Below are positions 1 to 8,594 of a stretch of DNA of 64,000 bases, piece by piece. Where the stretch lies: positions 1,054,001 to 1,118,000 of the forward strand of contig SNWL01000003.1 in NCBI GenBank assembly GCA_004362315.1, given 5' to 3'. Made by a program: the position numbers and the translations under genes. The DNA is from Mycobacterium sp. BK086 (lineage in GTDB: Bacteria > Actinomycetota > Actinomycetes > Mycobacteriales > Mycobacteriaceae). Positions within the stretch are counted from its first letter, which is position 1; each line of letters opens with the position of its first letter. The notes beneath the pieces were generated by a model. It was not told the DNA's origin, did no database searches, and was given only the letters and a program-made list of their open reading frames with translations.

Positions 1-649
1 TGGCCGGTGGCGCGATGTCGTCGAGCCCGACCCCGTCGAGGACCACCGGGCGGTACGGGTGGACCGTGAGCTCGGCCGGGGCAGCATGCCGGCGCAGGAC
101 GAAGTCGCGCACCCCGCGAACCTGAGAACCTGGAGGTGCCCCCGCCGGGTCTTCTGAGTGGGTGGGCACCGAGACGCAGCCGGTCACGTAGTCGTATCCG
201 CAGCGGTCCAGGTAAGCCAGGATTCCGCCCCACATGAGCAGCACCACCGCGCCGTTACGGTGGTCGCCGCGCACCACCGCGCGGCCCATCTCCACCAGCG
301 ACGGCCGCAGCACATCCAGCGCGCTCACGTCGAATTCCGTTGCGGTGTAGAGGCTTCCAGCGGCAATCGCACCGGGCGGCGGCAACATGCGGTAGCACCC
401 GACAAGTTCGCCCGAGATGTCCTCGCGCACCAGGAGGTGGTCGCAGAACTCGTCGAACCGGTCAGCGTCACGGCCGTCGCCGTCGGCTGGCAGTGCGTAA
501 CCGGGCTCGGTGGTGAACACCTGATAGCGCAGCCGCTGGGCCGCCTCGATCAGGGTGGGGTCGGTGGACAGCAGCAGCGAGTAGCGGGGGCCGCGGAGGG
601 CGGCGGTCTCGGTCTGGTCAGGGGCTATGAGTACAGAGGCAGTGCTCAT
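1..649 (-). CDS. GNAT-family N-acyltransferase, 3' end outside window
   Basis: The reading frame opens at an ATG at 649 and stays open to the window edge (216 codons), so the C-terminus is missing. The start reads MSTASVLIAPDQTETAALRG, followed by LRYQVFTTEPGYALP, GCYRMLPPPGA and LVEMGRAVVRGDHRNGAVVLLMWGG, the pattern of OlsB/hemolysin-like GNAT acyltransferases. By synteny (next to etfA, same strand) it matches Rv3027c. The family moves an acyl or acetyl group from a thioester to an amine; the substrate here is unknown. A hairpin terminator separates it from etfA upstream, so it probably has its own promoter in 650-730, where I see no clear box. Confidence 0.85.
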   Translation of the reverse strand, partial: MSTASVLIAPDQTETAALRGPRYSLLLSTDPTLIEAAQRLRYQVFTTEPGYALPADGDGRDADRFDEFCDHLLVREDISGELVGCYRMLPPPGAIAAGSLYTATEFDVSALDVLRPSLVEMGRAVVRGDHRNGAVVLLMWGGILAYLDRCGYDYVTGCVSVPTHSEDPAGAPPGSQVRGVRDFVLRRHAAPAELTVHPYRPVVLDGVGLDDIAPPA

Positions 650-730
650 AGCTGCACGGTTGCCGAGGCGGTCGGCGAGATGTCAACGCCCGCGTGACGT
701 GTTCGTGCACGCTCGATGACCAATAGAAGC

Positions 731-772
731 GAAAAGCCCCCGAGCACCGGAAACCGGTGCCGGGGGCTTTTC
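731..772 (-). terminator. Intrinsic terminator after etfA
   Basis: A near-perfect inverted repeat (arms GAAAAGCCCCC.GCACCGG and CCGGTGCCGGGGGCTTTTC, one bulged A, loop AAA) lies 9 bp beyond the etfA stop. The outer A/T pairs supply U runs in both directions, so it could stop transcription from either side. Confidence 0.8.
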
Positions 773-780
773 TGAGGTAC

Positions 781-1737
781 TTAACCCTTGCGGGCCTTGA
801 CCGCGTCGGTCAGCTGCGGCGTGACGTTGAACAGATCGCCGACGATGCCGTAATCGGCGATCTCGAAGATCGGCGCTTCCTCGTCCTTGTTCACCGCGAT
901 GATCGTCTTCGAGGTCTGCATACCGGCGCGGTGCTGGATCGCACCGGAGATGCCCAGCGCGATGTACAGCTGCGGCGAGACCGTCTTACCGGTCTGGCCC
1001 ACCTGGAACTGGCCCGGGTAGTAGCCGGAGTCGACAGCTGCACGGGAGGCACCGACGGCGCCACCGAGCGAGTCCGCCAGGTCCTCGACGACCGAGAACT
1101 TCTCGGCGCTGCCGACACCACGGCCACCGGAGACCACGACGCTGGCCTCGGTGAGCTCCGGACGGTCGCCCGCGACGGCAGGCTCACGCTTGGTGATCTT
1201 GGTGGCGTTCTCGGCCTGTGCGGGCACCTCGACGCTGACCTGCTCGCCGGCACCGGCGGCAGGCGCCGCGTCGACAGCACCCGGACGCAGGGTGATCACC
1301 GGGGTGTCACCGTTGGCCTTGGCTTCGACGGTGAAGGCGCCACCGAAGATCGAGTGGATGCCCACCCCGCCTTCCTTGACCTCGACGACGTCGGACAGCA
1401 CGCCCGCACCGGTGCGTGCGGCCAACCGGCCGGCGATCTCCTTGCCGTCGGCGTTGGCGGCCAGCAGCACGGCGGCCGGAGTTGCCGACTCCACCAGCGA
1501 CGCCAGGACGTCGACGAACGGGGTGATCAGGTAGCCCTCGGCGTCGGCCGACTCGGCGACGTAGATCTTCGCCGCACCGGCCTCCTTGAGAGCGTCGACC
1601 AGCGGCGCGGCGGTGCCGGGGGCACCGATCACGACGGCGGACGGCTCGCCCAGGGTGCGGGCGGCGGTGATGAGCTCGGCGGTGACTTTCTTCACCGCAC
1701 CTTCGGCGTGCTCGACGAGCACAAGTACTTCAGCCAT
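781..1737 (-). CDS. etfA: Electron transfer flavoprotein alpha subunit
   Basis: 318 aa, the usual EtfA length. The N-terminal alpha/beta domain starts [17 protein letters not shown]; the FAD-binding C-terminal half carries [49 protein letters not shown] and [23 protein letters not shown], the EtfA signature. With EtfB it forms the cytoplasmic heterodimer that takes electrons from acyl-CoA dehydrogenases and passes them to the membrane ETF dehydrogenase. It lies 44 bp downstream of etfB on the same strand and ends at an intrinsic terminator, so the two form one transcription unit. Ortholog of Rv3028c (fixB). Confidence 0.97.
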   Translation of the reverse strand: MAEVLVLVEHAEGAVKKVTAELITAARTLGEPSAVVIGAPGTAAPLVDALKEAGAAKIYVAESADAEGYLITPFVDVLASLVESATPAAVLLAANADGKEIAGRLAARTGAGVLSDVVEVKEGGVGIHSIFGGAFTVEAKANGDTPVITLRPGAVDAAPAAGAGEQVSVEVPAQAENATKITKREPAVAGDRPELTEASVVVSGGRGVGSAEKFSVVEDLADSLGGAVGASRAAVDSGYYPGQFQVGQTGKTVSPQLYIALGISGAIQHRAGMQTSKTIIAVNKDEEAPIFEIADYGIVGDLFNVTPQLTDAVKARKG

Positions 1738-1781
1738 AGCTGTTCAGCCTCTTAGTCTTTCGAATGGTCCGGGTCGGGGTT

Positions 1782-2576
1782 CTAGATGATCTTCTGCGAA
1801 ACGAGGTACTCGGCGATCTTCGTGCCGCCGTCGCCCTCGTCGGTGATCTTCTCGCCTGCGGTCTTCGGCGGCTTCGGCGTGGACGCCGTCACCGTCGTAC
1901 CGGCGTTGGCCAGGCCGACCTCGTCGCCCTCGACACCGATCTCGGCCAGCGTCAGGGTGGCCACTTCCTTCTTCTTCGCGGCCATGATGCCCTTGAAGGA
2001 CGGGAAGCGCGGCTCGTTGATCTTCTCGGTGACGCTGATGACCGCGGGCAGAGACGCCTCGACGGTGAACACGCCGTCGTCGGTCTCCCGCTCGCCGGTG
2101 ATCTTGCCGCCCTCGACGGTCACCTTGCGCAGGTGCGTCAGCTGGGGCAGGCCGAGGTACTCGGCGATGATCGCCGGGACCGCACCGCCGGTGCCGTCGG
2201 TGGCCTCGTTACCGGCGATGACCAGCTCGGTGCCCTCGATGGCGCCCAGCGCGCGGGCCAGGGCCCAGCCGGTCTGCACCATGTCGGAACCGTGAAGGCC
2301 GGCGTCGAGCAGGTGAACGGCCTTGTCCGCACCCATCGACAGCGCCTTGCGGATCGCCTCGGTGGCCCGCTCCGGGCCGGCGGTCAGCACGGTAACCGTG
2401 CCGCCTGCATCGCCCTCTCGCTCCTTGATCAGCAGGGCTTCTTCGACGGCGCGCTCGTTGATCTCGTCCAGCACGGCATCGGCGGCGTCGCGATCGAGCG
2501 TGAAGTCACCGTCGGACAGCTTTCGCTCGGACCACGTGTCTGGGACCTGTTTGATCAGGACCACGATGTTCGTCAT
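1782..2576 (-). CDS. etfB: Electron transfer flavoprotein beta subunit
   Basis: 264 aa from the ATG at 2576. An in-frame start further up would add an Arg/Pro-rich stretch unlike EtfB, whereas MTNIVVLIKQVPDTWSERKL is a typical EtfB N-terminus; an AGGAGG stands 13 nt upstream at 2590-2595. AMP-binding and recognition-loop features include VIAGNEATDGTGGAVPAIIAEYLGLPQLTHLRKV and LPAVISVTEKINEPRFPSFKGIMAAKKK, the latter being the loop that docks on dehydrogenases. It precedes etfA in the same unit and diverges from the methyltransferase at 2781. Ortholog of Rv3029c (fixA). Confidence 0.97.
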   Translation of the reverse strand: MTNIVVLIKQVPDTWSERKLSDGDFTLDRDAADAVLDEINERAVEEALLIKEREGDAGGTVTVLTAGPERATEAIRKALSMGADKAVHLLDAGLHGSDMVQTGWALARALGAIEGTELVIAGNEATDGTGGAVPAIIAEYLGLPQLTHLRKVTVEGGKITGERETDDGVFTVEASLPAVISVTEKINEPRFPSFKGIMAAKKKEVATLTLAEIGVEGDEVGLANAGTTVTASTPKPPKTAGEKITDEGDGGTKIAEYLVSQKII

Positions 2577-2766
2577 GAGTCTTCTACGTCCTCCTGGCAG
2601 GCGTCCTGCGGCCAGCGAAGGTCGCAAGACTTTTGGTCATTCCGCAACTCACATCATGTTACCGATGGGTAACTTAGAGTGGTTCGCACGAACACCATAG
2701 CTGGTCGAAGTTTGTGTATTAGCAGCCCATCGGTACCGAGCAGTTCGCGAACCGCCAACTTCGGGT

Positions 2767-2772
2767 TAGCCT
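2767..2772 (+). promoter_or_regulatory. Candidate leaderless promoter -10 box
   Basis: TAGCCT (TANNNT) ends 8 nt before the ATG at 2781, and a TTCGCG at 2744-2749 sits 17 bp upstream in a -35 position. This fits transcription starting at or next to the A of the start codon. Confidence 0.5.
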
Positions 2773-2780
2773 GCCTTGCA

Positions 2781-3557
2781 ATGAGCGCATTCGTGACTGA
2801 CGCAGGTGACAGCGGTTTACCGCTGACCGGCGAGCGGACCATCCCCGGACTGGCGGAAGAGAACTACTGGTTCCGTCGCCATGAGGTGGTCTATCGCCGC
2901 CTGTTGGACCTCTGCGCAGGTCGCGACGTGCTCGAGGCCGGGTGCGGCGAAGGCTACGGGGCCGATCTGATCGCGTCGGTGGCCGGCCGCGTGGTGGCCG
3001 TGGACTATGACGAGGCGACGGTGGCGCACGTGCAGGCTCGCTACCCGAGGGTGGAGATGCTGGCAGGCAATCTGGCCGCGCTGCCGCTGCCCGATGCTTC
3101 GGTTGACGTTGTGGTGAACTTCCAGGTCATCGAGCATCTGTGGGATCAGCCACAGTTTGTCGCCGAATGCGCCCGCGTGCTGCGACCTGGCGGTTTGTTG
3201 CTGATGTCGACGCCCAACCGGATCACCTTCTCCCCCGGCCGCGACACTCCGATCAACCCGTTCCACACCCGCGAGCTCAACGCCGACGAAATGACGGAGC
3301 TGCTGACCGGCAACGGCTTCCGGATGCGCTCGATGAGCGGGGTTTTTCATGGCGCGGGTCTGGTGGCGATGGACGAGCGGCACGGCGGCTCGATCATCGA
3401 CGCGCAGATCGCGCGGGCGCTGGCCGATGCGCCGTGGTCCGCGGACCTGCTGGCCGATGTGGCCGCCGTGGCGTGCGACGACTTCGATCTGCTGGACGCG
3501 GCCGAGCGCGATATCGACGACAGCCTCGATCTGGTGGCGATCGCGGTGCGCATATGA
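2781..3557 (+). CDS. SAM-dependent class I methyltransferase (Rv3030-like)
   Basis: 258 aa from the ATG at 2781; an earlier in-frame start at 2679 adds an unconserved stretch and would place the promoter-like box inside the gene. The Rossmann SAM motif is VLEAGCGEGYGADL (around residue 52), followed by VDVVVNFQVIEHLWD and ARVLRPGGLLLMSTPNR. First gene of a three-gene operon with the GH57 and GT4 enzymes, which in mycobacteria is tied to 6-O-methylglucose lipopolysaccharide synthesis; sugar O-methylation is the inferred reaction. Its stop overlaps the next start (ATGA at 3554), indicating translational coupling. Confidence 0.88.
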   Translation: MSAFVTDAGDSGLPLTGERTIPGLAEENYWFRRHEVVYRRLLDLCAGRDVLEAGCGEGYGADLIASVAGRVVAVDYDEATVAHVQARYPRVEMLAGNLAALPLPDASVDVVVNFQVIEHLWDQPQFVAECARVLRPGGLLLMSTPNRITFSPGRDTPINPFHTRELNADEMTELLTGNGFRMRSMSGVFHGAGLVAMDERHGGSIIDAQIARALADAPWSADLLADVAAVACDDFDLLDAAERDIDDSLDLVAIAVRI

Positions 3558-5101
3558 GGGGCGAAGTACCCGGCCAGTTCACCCTGGTCCTGCACACCCA
3601 CCTGCCGTGGCTGGCCCATCACGGTCGCTGGCCGGTCGGCGAGGAATGGCTCTACCAGTCTTGGTCGGCGGCCTACCTGCCGTTGATGCGGGTACTGCGC
3701 ACGCTTGCCGCCGAGGGCCGCCGCGGTGTGCTCACCCTCGGTATGACGCCGGTGGTCACCGCCCAGCTCGACGACCCCTACTGCCTGGACGGCATGCACC
3801 GCTGGCTGGCCAACTGGCAGCTGCGTGCGCTGGAGGCCGCCACGCTGCGCACCCCGACGGGCGCCGAGCCCGGCACCGCCACCACGCCGGAAGCGCTGCG
3901 CGAGTTCGGCATTCGCGAGTACGACGAAGCCAGTAGGGCGATGGACGAGTTCGGCACGCTCTGGCGACACGGCGCAAGCCCGCTGCTGCGCCAGCTGCTC
4001 GACGCGGGCACCGTGGAACTGCTGGGCGGTCCACTGGCCCACCCGTTCCAGCCGCTGCTCAATCCGCGGCTGCGCGAATTCGCGCTGCGCGAAGGGCTGG
4101 CCGACGCCGGTCAGCGGTTCGCCCACACACCCAAGGGCATCTGGGCGCCCGAATGTGCTTATGCCCCAGGCATGGAACTCGATTACGCCGCCGCGGGTGT
4201 CGGCCACTTCATGGTCGACGGCCCCTCCCTGCACGGTGACACCGCGCTGGGCCGGCCGGTCGGGTCGACGAACGTGGTCGCGTTCGGGCGTGACCTGCAG
4301 GTCAGTTACCGGGTGTGGTCGCCGAAGTCGGGCTACCCAGGCCACGCCGCCTACCGCGACTTCCACACCTACGACCACCTGACCGGGCTCAAGCCCGCGC
4401 GGGTCACCGGACGCAACGTCGACTCAGATGCCAAGGCGCCGTACGACTCCGAGCGTGCCGACAAGGCGATCGACACCCACGTCGCCGACTTCGTCGGGCT
4501 TGTGCGTCAGCGGCTGATCTCCGAATCGGAACGCATCGGCCGTCCTGCCCACGTGGTGGCCGCCTTCGACACCGAGCTGTTCGGGCATTGGTGGTACGAG
4601 GGACCGATCTGGCTGGAGCGGTTGCTGCGTGCGCTGCCGGAGGCCGGTATTCGGGTCGGCACGCTGAGCGATGCATTGTCCGCCGGGTTCGTCGGCGCGC
4701 CGGTCGAATTGCCGCCCAGCTCTTGGGGATCCGGCAAGGACTGGCAGGTGTGGTCGGGTGAACAGGTGGCCGACCTGGTCCAGCTCAACACCGAGGTGGT
4801 CGACACGGCGCTCACGACAGTCGACAAGGCCCTGGCGCACAGCGCACCCAGCCGCGATTTCGTCGCCGACCAGATCCTGCGCGAGACACTGCTGACCGTG
4901 TCCAGCGACTGGCCGTTCATGGTCAGCAAGGATTCCGCGGCCGATTACGCCCGCTACCGTGCACACCTGCACGCCCATGCCACCCGGGAGATCTCCGACG
5001 CACTGGCGTCGGGACGCCGCGATGCCGCCGAGCGGCTGGCCGCGGGATGGAACCGCGCCGACGGCCTGTTCGGTGCACTGGACGCCAGGCGGCTCAAATG
5101 A
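3554..5101 (+). CDS. GH57 alpha-glucan branching enzyme-like protein (Rv3031-like)
   Basis: 515 aa. The start at 3554 overlaps the preceding stop as ATGA; a much longer open frame reaching back to 3140 is only read-through inside the upstream gene. GH57 motifs are in order: HTHLPW at residues 14-19, KGIWAPECAYAPG containing the family's catalytic Glu, and AAFDTELFGHWWYEGPIWL containing the catalytic Asp. A C-terminal helical GH57 domain follows. The family makes alpha-1,6 branches in alpha-1,4-glucans. Between a sugar-type methyltransferase and a glucosyltransferase, the likely product is the branched methylglucose lipopolysaccharide or glycogen; which one is not decided by sequence. Confidence 0.9.
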   Translation: MRGEVPGQFTLVLHTHLPWLAHHGRWPVGEEWLYQSWSAAYLPLMRVLRTLAAEGRRGVLTLGMTPVVTAQLDDPYCLDGMHRWLANWQLRALEAATLRTPTGAEPGTATTPEALREFGIREYDEASRAMDEFGTLWRHGASPLLRQLLDAGTVELLGGPLAHPFQPLLNPRLREFALREGLADAGQRFAHTPKGIWAPECAYAPGMELDYAAAGVGHFMVDGPSLHGDTALGRPVGSTNVVAFGRDLQVSYRVWSPKSGYPGHAAYRDFHTYDHLTGLKPARVTGRNVDSDAKAPYDSERADKAIDTHVADFVGLVRQRLISESERIGRPAHVVAAFDTELFGHWWYEGPIWLERLLRALPEAGIRVGTLSDALSAGFVGAPVELPPSSWGSGKDWQVWSGEQVADLVQLNTEVVDTALTTVDKALAHSAPSRDFVADQILRETLLTVSSDWPFMVSKDSAADYARYRAHLHAHATREISDALASGRRDAAERLAAGWNRADGLFGALDARRLK

Positions 5102-5121
5102 GAACTCCTCTCCGCGAGCGT

Positions 5122-5143
5122 GCGTGTCGGCGCGCCGACACGC
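5122..5143. repeat. 22-bp perfect palindrome between the GH57 and GT4 genes
   Basis: Arms GCGTGTCGGCG and CGCCGACACGC meet without a loop and are exact reverse complements. It lies in the 88-bp gap of an otherwise tight operon, 47 bp before the GT4 start, so it could be an RNA stem between cistrons, a protein site or a dispersed repeat. There is no U run, so it is not a standard terminator. Confidence 0.8.
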
Positions 5144-5189
5144 CGCTACAGCGAGCAGTTGACGCGCCCTCGCGGAAGAAAGTCATGCC

Positions 5190-6425
5190 GTGAAAATCCT
5201 TATGGTGTCGTGGGAATACCCGCCGGTGATCATCGGCGGGCTGGGCAGGCACGTCTATCAGCTGGCGACCGCGCTGGCCGCTGACGGCCACGACGTCGTC
5301 GTGCTGTCGCGGCGGCCATCGGGCACCGACCCGAGCACGCATCCGACCACCGACGAGGTCCACGAGGGCGTGCGGGTGATCGCCGCCGCGCAGGATCCGC
5401 ACGAATTCGACTTCGGCCGTGACCTGATGGCCTGGACGCTGGCCATGGGCCACGCGATGACCCGCGCGGGGCTGACTTTGCACGCCAAGGGCTGGCAGCC
5501 CGACGTCGTGCACGCCCATGACTGGCTGGTCGCTCACCCGGCGATCGCATTGGCTGAATTCTTCGACGTGCCCATGGTTTCCACCGTTCACGCCACCGAA
5601 GCGGGGCGACATTCCGGCTGGGTGTCCGGCCAGATCAGCCGTCAGGTGCACGCGGTCGAGTCGTGGTTCGTCCGGGAGTCCGATTCGCTGATCGCCTGCT
5701 CGGCGTCGATGGCGGACGAGATCACCGACCTGTTCGGTCCCGACCTCGGCGAGATCGTCGTTATCCGCAACGGAATCGACTCCAGCCGTTGGCCGTTCGC
5801 ACCCCGTCGCGCACATTCCGGGCCGCCGGAGCTGCTGTACATCGGCCGACTGGAATACGAGAAGGGTGTGCACGAGGCGATCGCCGCGCTCCCCCGCATC
5901 CGGCGCACCCATCCCGGGACCACACTGACGATTGCCGGCGACGGCACCCAGCAGGACTGGCTCATCGAGGTGGCCCGAAAGCACAAGGTGCTCAAGGCGG
6001 TTCGCTTCGTCGGCCGGGTCGACCACGACCAGCTGCTGCGGCTGCTGCACCAGACCGACGCCGCCGTGCTGCCCAGCCACTACGAACCGTTCGGCATCGC
6101 CGCGCTGGAAGCCGCGGCCGCCGGTGCGCCGCTGGTCACCTCCAACGTCGGCGGTCTCGGTGAGGCCGTGATCGACGGCGAGACCGGGGTGTCCTTCCCG
6201 CCGCGCGACGTCGGTGCGCTGGCCGACGCGGTACGTCGCGTCCTCGACGATCCCGTTGCCGCACAACAGCGGGCGAACGCCGCGCGGGCGCGACTGACAT
6301 CCGATTTCGACTGGCACACCGTGGCCGCCGAGACCGCGCAGGTCTATCTGGCCGCCAAGCGCCACGAACGCGATCCGCTGCCGCGCCGGCCGATCATCGA
6401 GCACGCCCTGCCCGGGCGCTCATAG
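5190..6425 (+). CDS. GT4 alpha-1,4-glucosyltransferase (Rv3032-like)
   Basis: 411 aa from a GTG at 5190. N-terminal GT-B half: MKILMVSWEYPPVIIGGLGRHVYQLATAL, the glycogen-synthase-type GGLGRHV loop. C-terminal half: LLYIGRLEYEKGVHEAIAALPRI, LTIAGDGTQQDWLIEVARKHKV and the retaining GT4 donor-site motif HYEPFGIAALEAAAAGAPLV. Rv3032 is the alpha-1,4-glucosyltransferase of methylglucose lipopolysaccharide elongation and also contributes to glycogen. Third gene of the operon, separated by an 88-bp gap with a palindrome. A purine-rich GGAAGAAAG stretch precedes the start. Confidence 0.92.
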   Translation: MKILMVSWEYPPVIIGGLGRHVYQLATALAADGHDVVVLSRRPSGTDPSTHPTTDEVHEGVRVIAAAQDPHEFDFGRDLMAWTLAMGHAMTRAGLTLHAKGWQPDVVHAHDWLVAHPAIALAEFFDVPMVSTVHATEAGRHSGWVSGQISRQVHAVESWFVRESDSLIACSASMADEITDLFGPDLGEIVVIRNGIDSSRWPFAPRRAHSGPPELLYIGRLEYEKGVHEAIAALPRIRRTHPGTTLTIAGDGTQQDWLIEVARKHKVLKAVRFVGRVDHDQLLRLLHQTDAAVLPSHYEPFGIAALEAAAAGAPLVTSNVGGLGEAVIDGETGVSFPPRDVGALADAVRRVLDDPVAAQQRANAARARLTSDFDWHTVAAETAQVYLAAKRHERDPLPRRPIIEHALPGRS

Positions 6426-6441
6426 TTCGACGGGCATCGAA
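6426..6441. promoter_or_regulatory. Possible ArsR operator upstream of the MFS gene
   Basis: Inverted repeat TTCGA-N6-TCGAA begins directly after the GT4 stop and ends 12 bp before the candidate -10 of the exporter. The neighbouring regulator gene makes it a plausible but weak operator. Confidence 0.3.
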
Positions 6442-6453
6442 TCATTCCGCACC

Positions 6454-6459
6454 TAGCGT
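6454..6459 (+). promoter_or_regulatory. Candidate leaderless -10 box for the MFS exporter
   Basis: TAGCGT followed by six bases and the ATG at 6466, the leaderless spacing seen at many starts in this window. Confidence 0.45.
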
Positions 6460-6465
6460 GCGGGT

Positions 6466-7842
6466 ATGGCTCCACAACGCTCGTCGACCCTGACCCTGGT
6501 CGCCGCCTACCTCGGGCTGGTACTCGGCCTGATCGACAGCAATGCCGTCAATCTGGCGCTGCCTGCGATCAGTACGCATCTCGGTGGGGGCCTGACGGCC
6601 GCGCAGTGGACGGTCGACGCCTACAACATGACGTTCGCCGCGCTGCTGCTCGGCGCCGGGACTCTCGGCGACGCGTTCGGCCGGCGCCGGTTGCTGCGGA
6701 TCGGCGTGGTCGTCTTCGTGGCCGCCTCGATGTGTTGCGCGCTGGCACCGTCGTTGCCGGTGCTGCTGGCCGGTCGGGCCGTCCAGGGAGCAGCGGCGGC
6801 GCTCATGCTGCCGCAGGGCCTCGCGATCGCGGCGGCTGCCTTCCCTGACGCGCCCGGGCGAGCCCGGGCCACCGCGGCGTGGGCGATCGCGGCCGCGTCC
6901 AGCACGGCGCTCGGCCCGATCCTCGGCGGAGTCCTCACCCAGTCGGTGAGCTGGCGCGCCATCTTCTGGCTCAACGTGCCCGTCGGCGTCGTCGCACTGG
7001 CCATCAGCTACCGGTACCTGCCGGAGTCGTCGGATCCGCGGCGCCCTCGCTTGGACATCGGCAGCCAGTTGCTGGCCGCCACCGGCCTGGCCGCCCTGAC
7101 CCTGGCGCTGGTGCAGGGTCGTCACCTCGGCGCGGCGCCGACTGCGGCCCTGGTCGTGGTCACCGTCGCTTGCATCACCACTTTCGTTGTGCGGCAACGA
7201 CGTATCGCCCAGCCGATGGTCCCGCCCGAGCTGGTCCGTCACCGATCGCTGAGGGCCGGGCTGGTGGCCACGTTCGCGATGACGTTCGGCACCTACGGCC
7301 TGGTGCTCATCAACAGCCTGGCCTTCCAACAGCTGCGGGGAGCCACCCCGCTGACCACCGCACTCCAGTTCCTGCCGCTGCCGATGACCTATCTCGCCCT
7401 GATCCCGGTGGTGAACGTCGTCGCCCGGCGCACCGGGGCCCGCGTCGCGATCGCGGCCGGCCTGACGACGCTGGCCGCCGCCCTGACGATCTACGGCGCG
7501 GCGGGCCCGACCGCCCCGCTCGGGTGGATCGAGGCCGCGCTCGTACTGGCCGGCGCGGGTCTGGCCGTCACCACCGGTCCGGCCGTGAGCGTGGCGCTGT
7601 CGTCGGTGCCATCGCAGAACACCGGTCTGGGGTCGGGACTGGTCAACCTGTCACGGCTGACCGGCATCACGGTCGGCACCGCGGCGCTGGGGTCGCTCTA
7701 CGGCTCCGGTGGTGGTGCGCGCGCGGCGATGGCCGTCGGTACGGCGGTGCTGCTGATCGGCGGGGTTCTGTCGGTGCGGTGGGGTATGCCGGAGGAGGCC
7801 GCAAGCGATCCGGCGGTCGAGAAGGAGGCCAGTCATGCGTGA
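6466..7842 (+). CDS. MFS drug exporter, DHA2 (EmrB/QacA) type
   Basis: 458 aa, hydrophobic throughout with about 12-14 predicted membrane segments. Motif A is GTLGDAFGRRRLL after the second helix, motif C is STALGPILGGVLTQ in helix 5, and SWRAIFWLNVPVGVVAL is typical of DHA2 exporters driven by proton antiport. Substrate unknown. It overlaps the downstream ArsR-like regulator by 8 bp, so both are co-transcribed and the pump is probably controlled by that regulator. Neither gene is part of the H37Rv order I recall between Rv3032 and Rv3034c, so this pair looks like an insertion. Confidence 0.88.
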   Translation: MAPQRSSTLTLVAAYLGLVLGLIDSNAVNLALPAISTHLGGGLTAAQWTVDAYNMTFAALLLGAGTLGDAFGRRRLLRIGVVVFVAASMCCALAPSLPVLLAGRAVQGAAAALMLPQGLAIAAAAFPDAPGRARATAAWAIAAASSTALGPILGGVLTQSVSWRAIFWLNVPVGVVALAISYRYLPESSDPRRPRLDIGSQLLAATGLAALTLALVQGRHLGAAPTAALVVVTVACITTFVVRQRRIAQPMVPPELVRHRSLRAGLVATFAMTFGTYGLVLINSLAFQQLRGATPLTTALQFLPLPMTYLALIPVVNVVARRTGARVAIAAGLTTLAAALTIYGAAGPTAPLGWIEAALVLAGAGLAVTTGPAVSVALSSVPSQNTGLGSGLVNLSRLTGITVGTAALGSLYGSGGGARAAMAVGTAVLLIGGVLSVRWGMPEEAASDPAVEKEASHA

Positions 7843-8593
7843 CGCCGCCGAACTGCCCAGCCACGGCGACGCCGATATTGCCGCGGTCGCCTCGCTGCTG
7901 GCCGATCCGGCGCGCTGCAAGGTACTGCTGGCCCTCGACGACGGACGGGCGCTGCCCGCCAGCGTGCTGGCCGACGAGGCCGGTGTCAGCAGACCGACCG
8001 CCAGCAGCCACCTGGCCAAGCTGACCGAAGCAGGCCTGCTGCGGGTGGAGGCCCACGGCCGGCATCGCTACTACCGGCTGGCCGGCCCGCAGGTCGGCGA
8101 GCTGATCGAAAGCCTGGTCCGGCTCTCGCCGCCGCGCCCGGTCCGTTCACTGCGCGAGGGCACCCGAGCGGCGCGGCTGCGGTCGGCGCGCACCTGCTAC
8201 GACCATCTCGCCGGGCGGCTCGGCGTCGCGGTGATGGCCGCCCTGCTGGACAAGGGCGTGCTGATCGGCGGGGACGGCCGCTACGACCCGGACCGCGACG
8301 CCCGCGATTCCCCGAGCAACCCGGGCCACGACATCCGCTACGAGCTCACCGGCGCGGGCCGGGAATTTCTGACCGCGCTCGGTGTGGTCCTGCCGACCGG
8401 GGGCCGCCCGCTGATCCGCTACTGCGTGGACTGGACCGAGCAGCGCCACCACCTGGCCGGCGGGCTCGGCCGCGGCCTGCTGGACCGGTTCGTCTCCGCG
8501 GACTGGCTGGCCCGCAGTTCGCGCGGTCGTGCGGTGACCGTGACCGCCGCGGGCCGGTCAGCGCTGGCCGAGCATTTCGCTGTCGACTGGTAG
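7835..8593 (+). CDS. ArsR-family winged-helix regulator
   Basis: 252 aa. The N-terminal 100 residues form an ArsR winged helix: DIAAVASLLADPARCKVLLALDDGRALPASVLADEAGVSRPTASSHLAKLTEAGLLRVEAHGRHRYYRL. A ~150-residue C-terminal extension contains ARTCYDHLAGRLGVAVMAALLDKG, typical of the longer actinobacterial ArsR group, and replaces the usual metal site; no CxC metal motif is visible in the recognition helix, so a small-molecule ligand is more likely than a metal. It starts inside the MFS gene (8-bp overlap) and ends 1 bp from the convergent mpt63-like gene. Confidence 0.88.
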   Translation: MRDAAELPSHGDADIAAVASLLADPARCKVLLALDDGRALPASVLADEAGVSRPTASSHLAKLTEAGLLRVEAHGRHRYYRLAGPQVGELIESLVRLSPPRPVRSLREGTRAARLRSARTCYDHLAGRLGVAVMAALLDKGVLIGGDGRYDPDRDARDSPSNPGHDIRYELTGAGREFLTALGVVLPTGGRPLIRYCVDWTEQRHHLAGGLGRGLLDRFVSADWLARSSRGRAVTVTAAGRSALAEHFAVDW

Positions 8594-8594
8594 G

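Noticed and set aside
3140-3553. N-terminal extension of the GH57 gene inside the methyltransferase
   Set aside because: Out of frame with the methyltransferase, without GH57 homology, and the ATGA overlap at 3554 gives a proper start.
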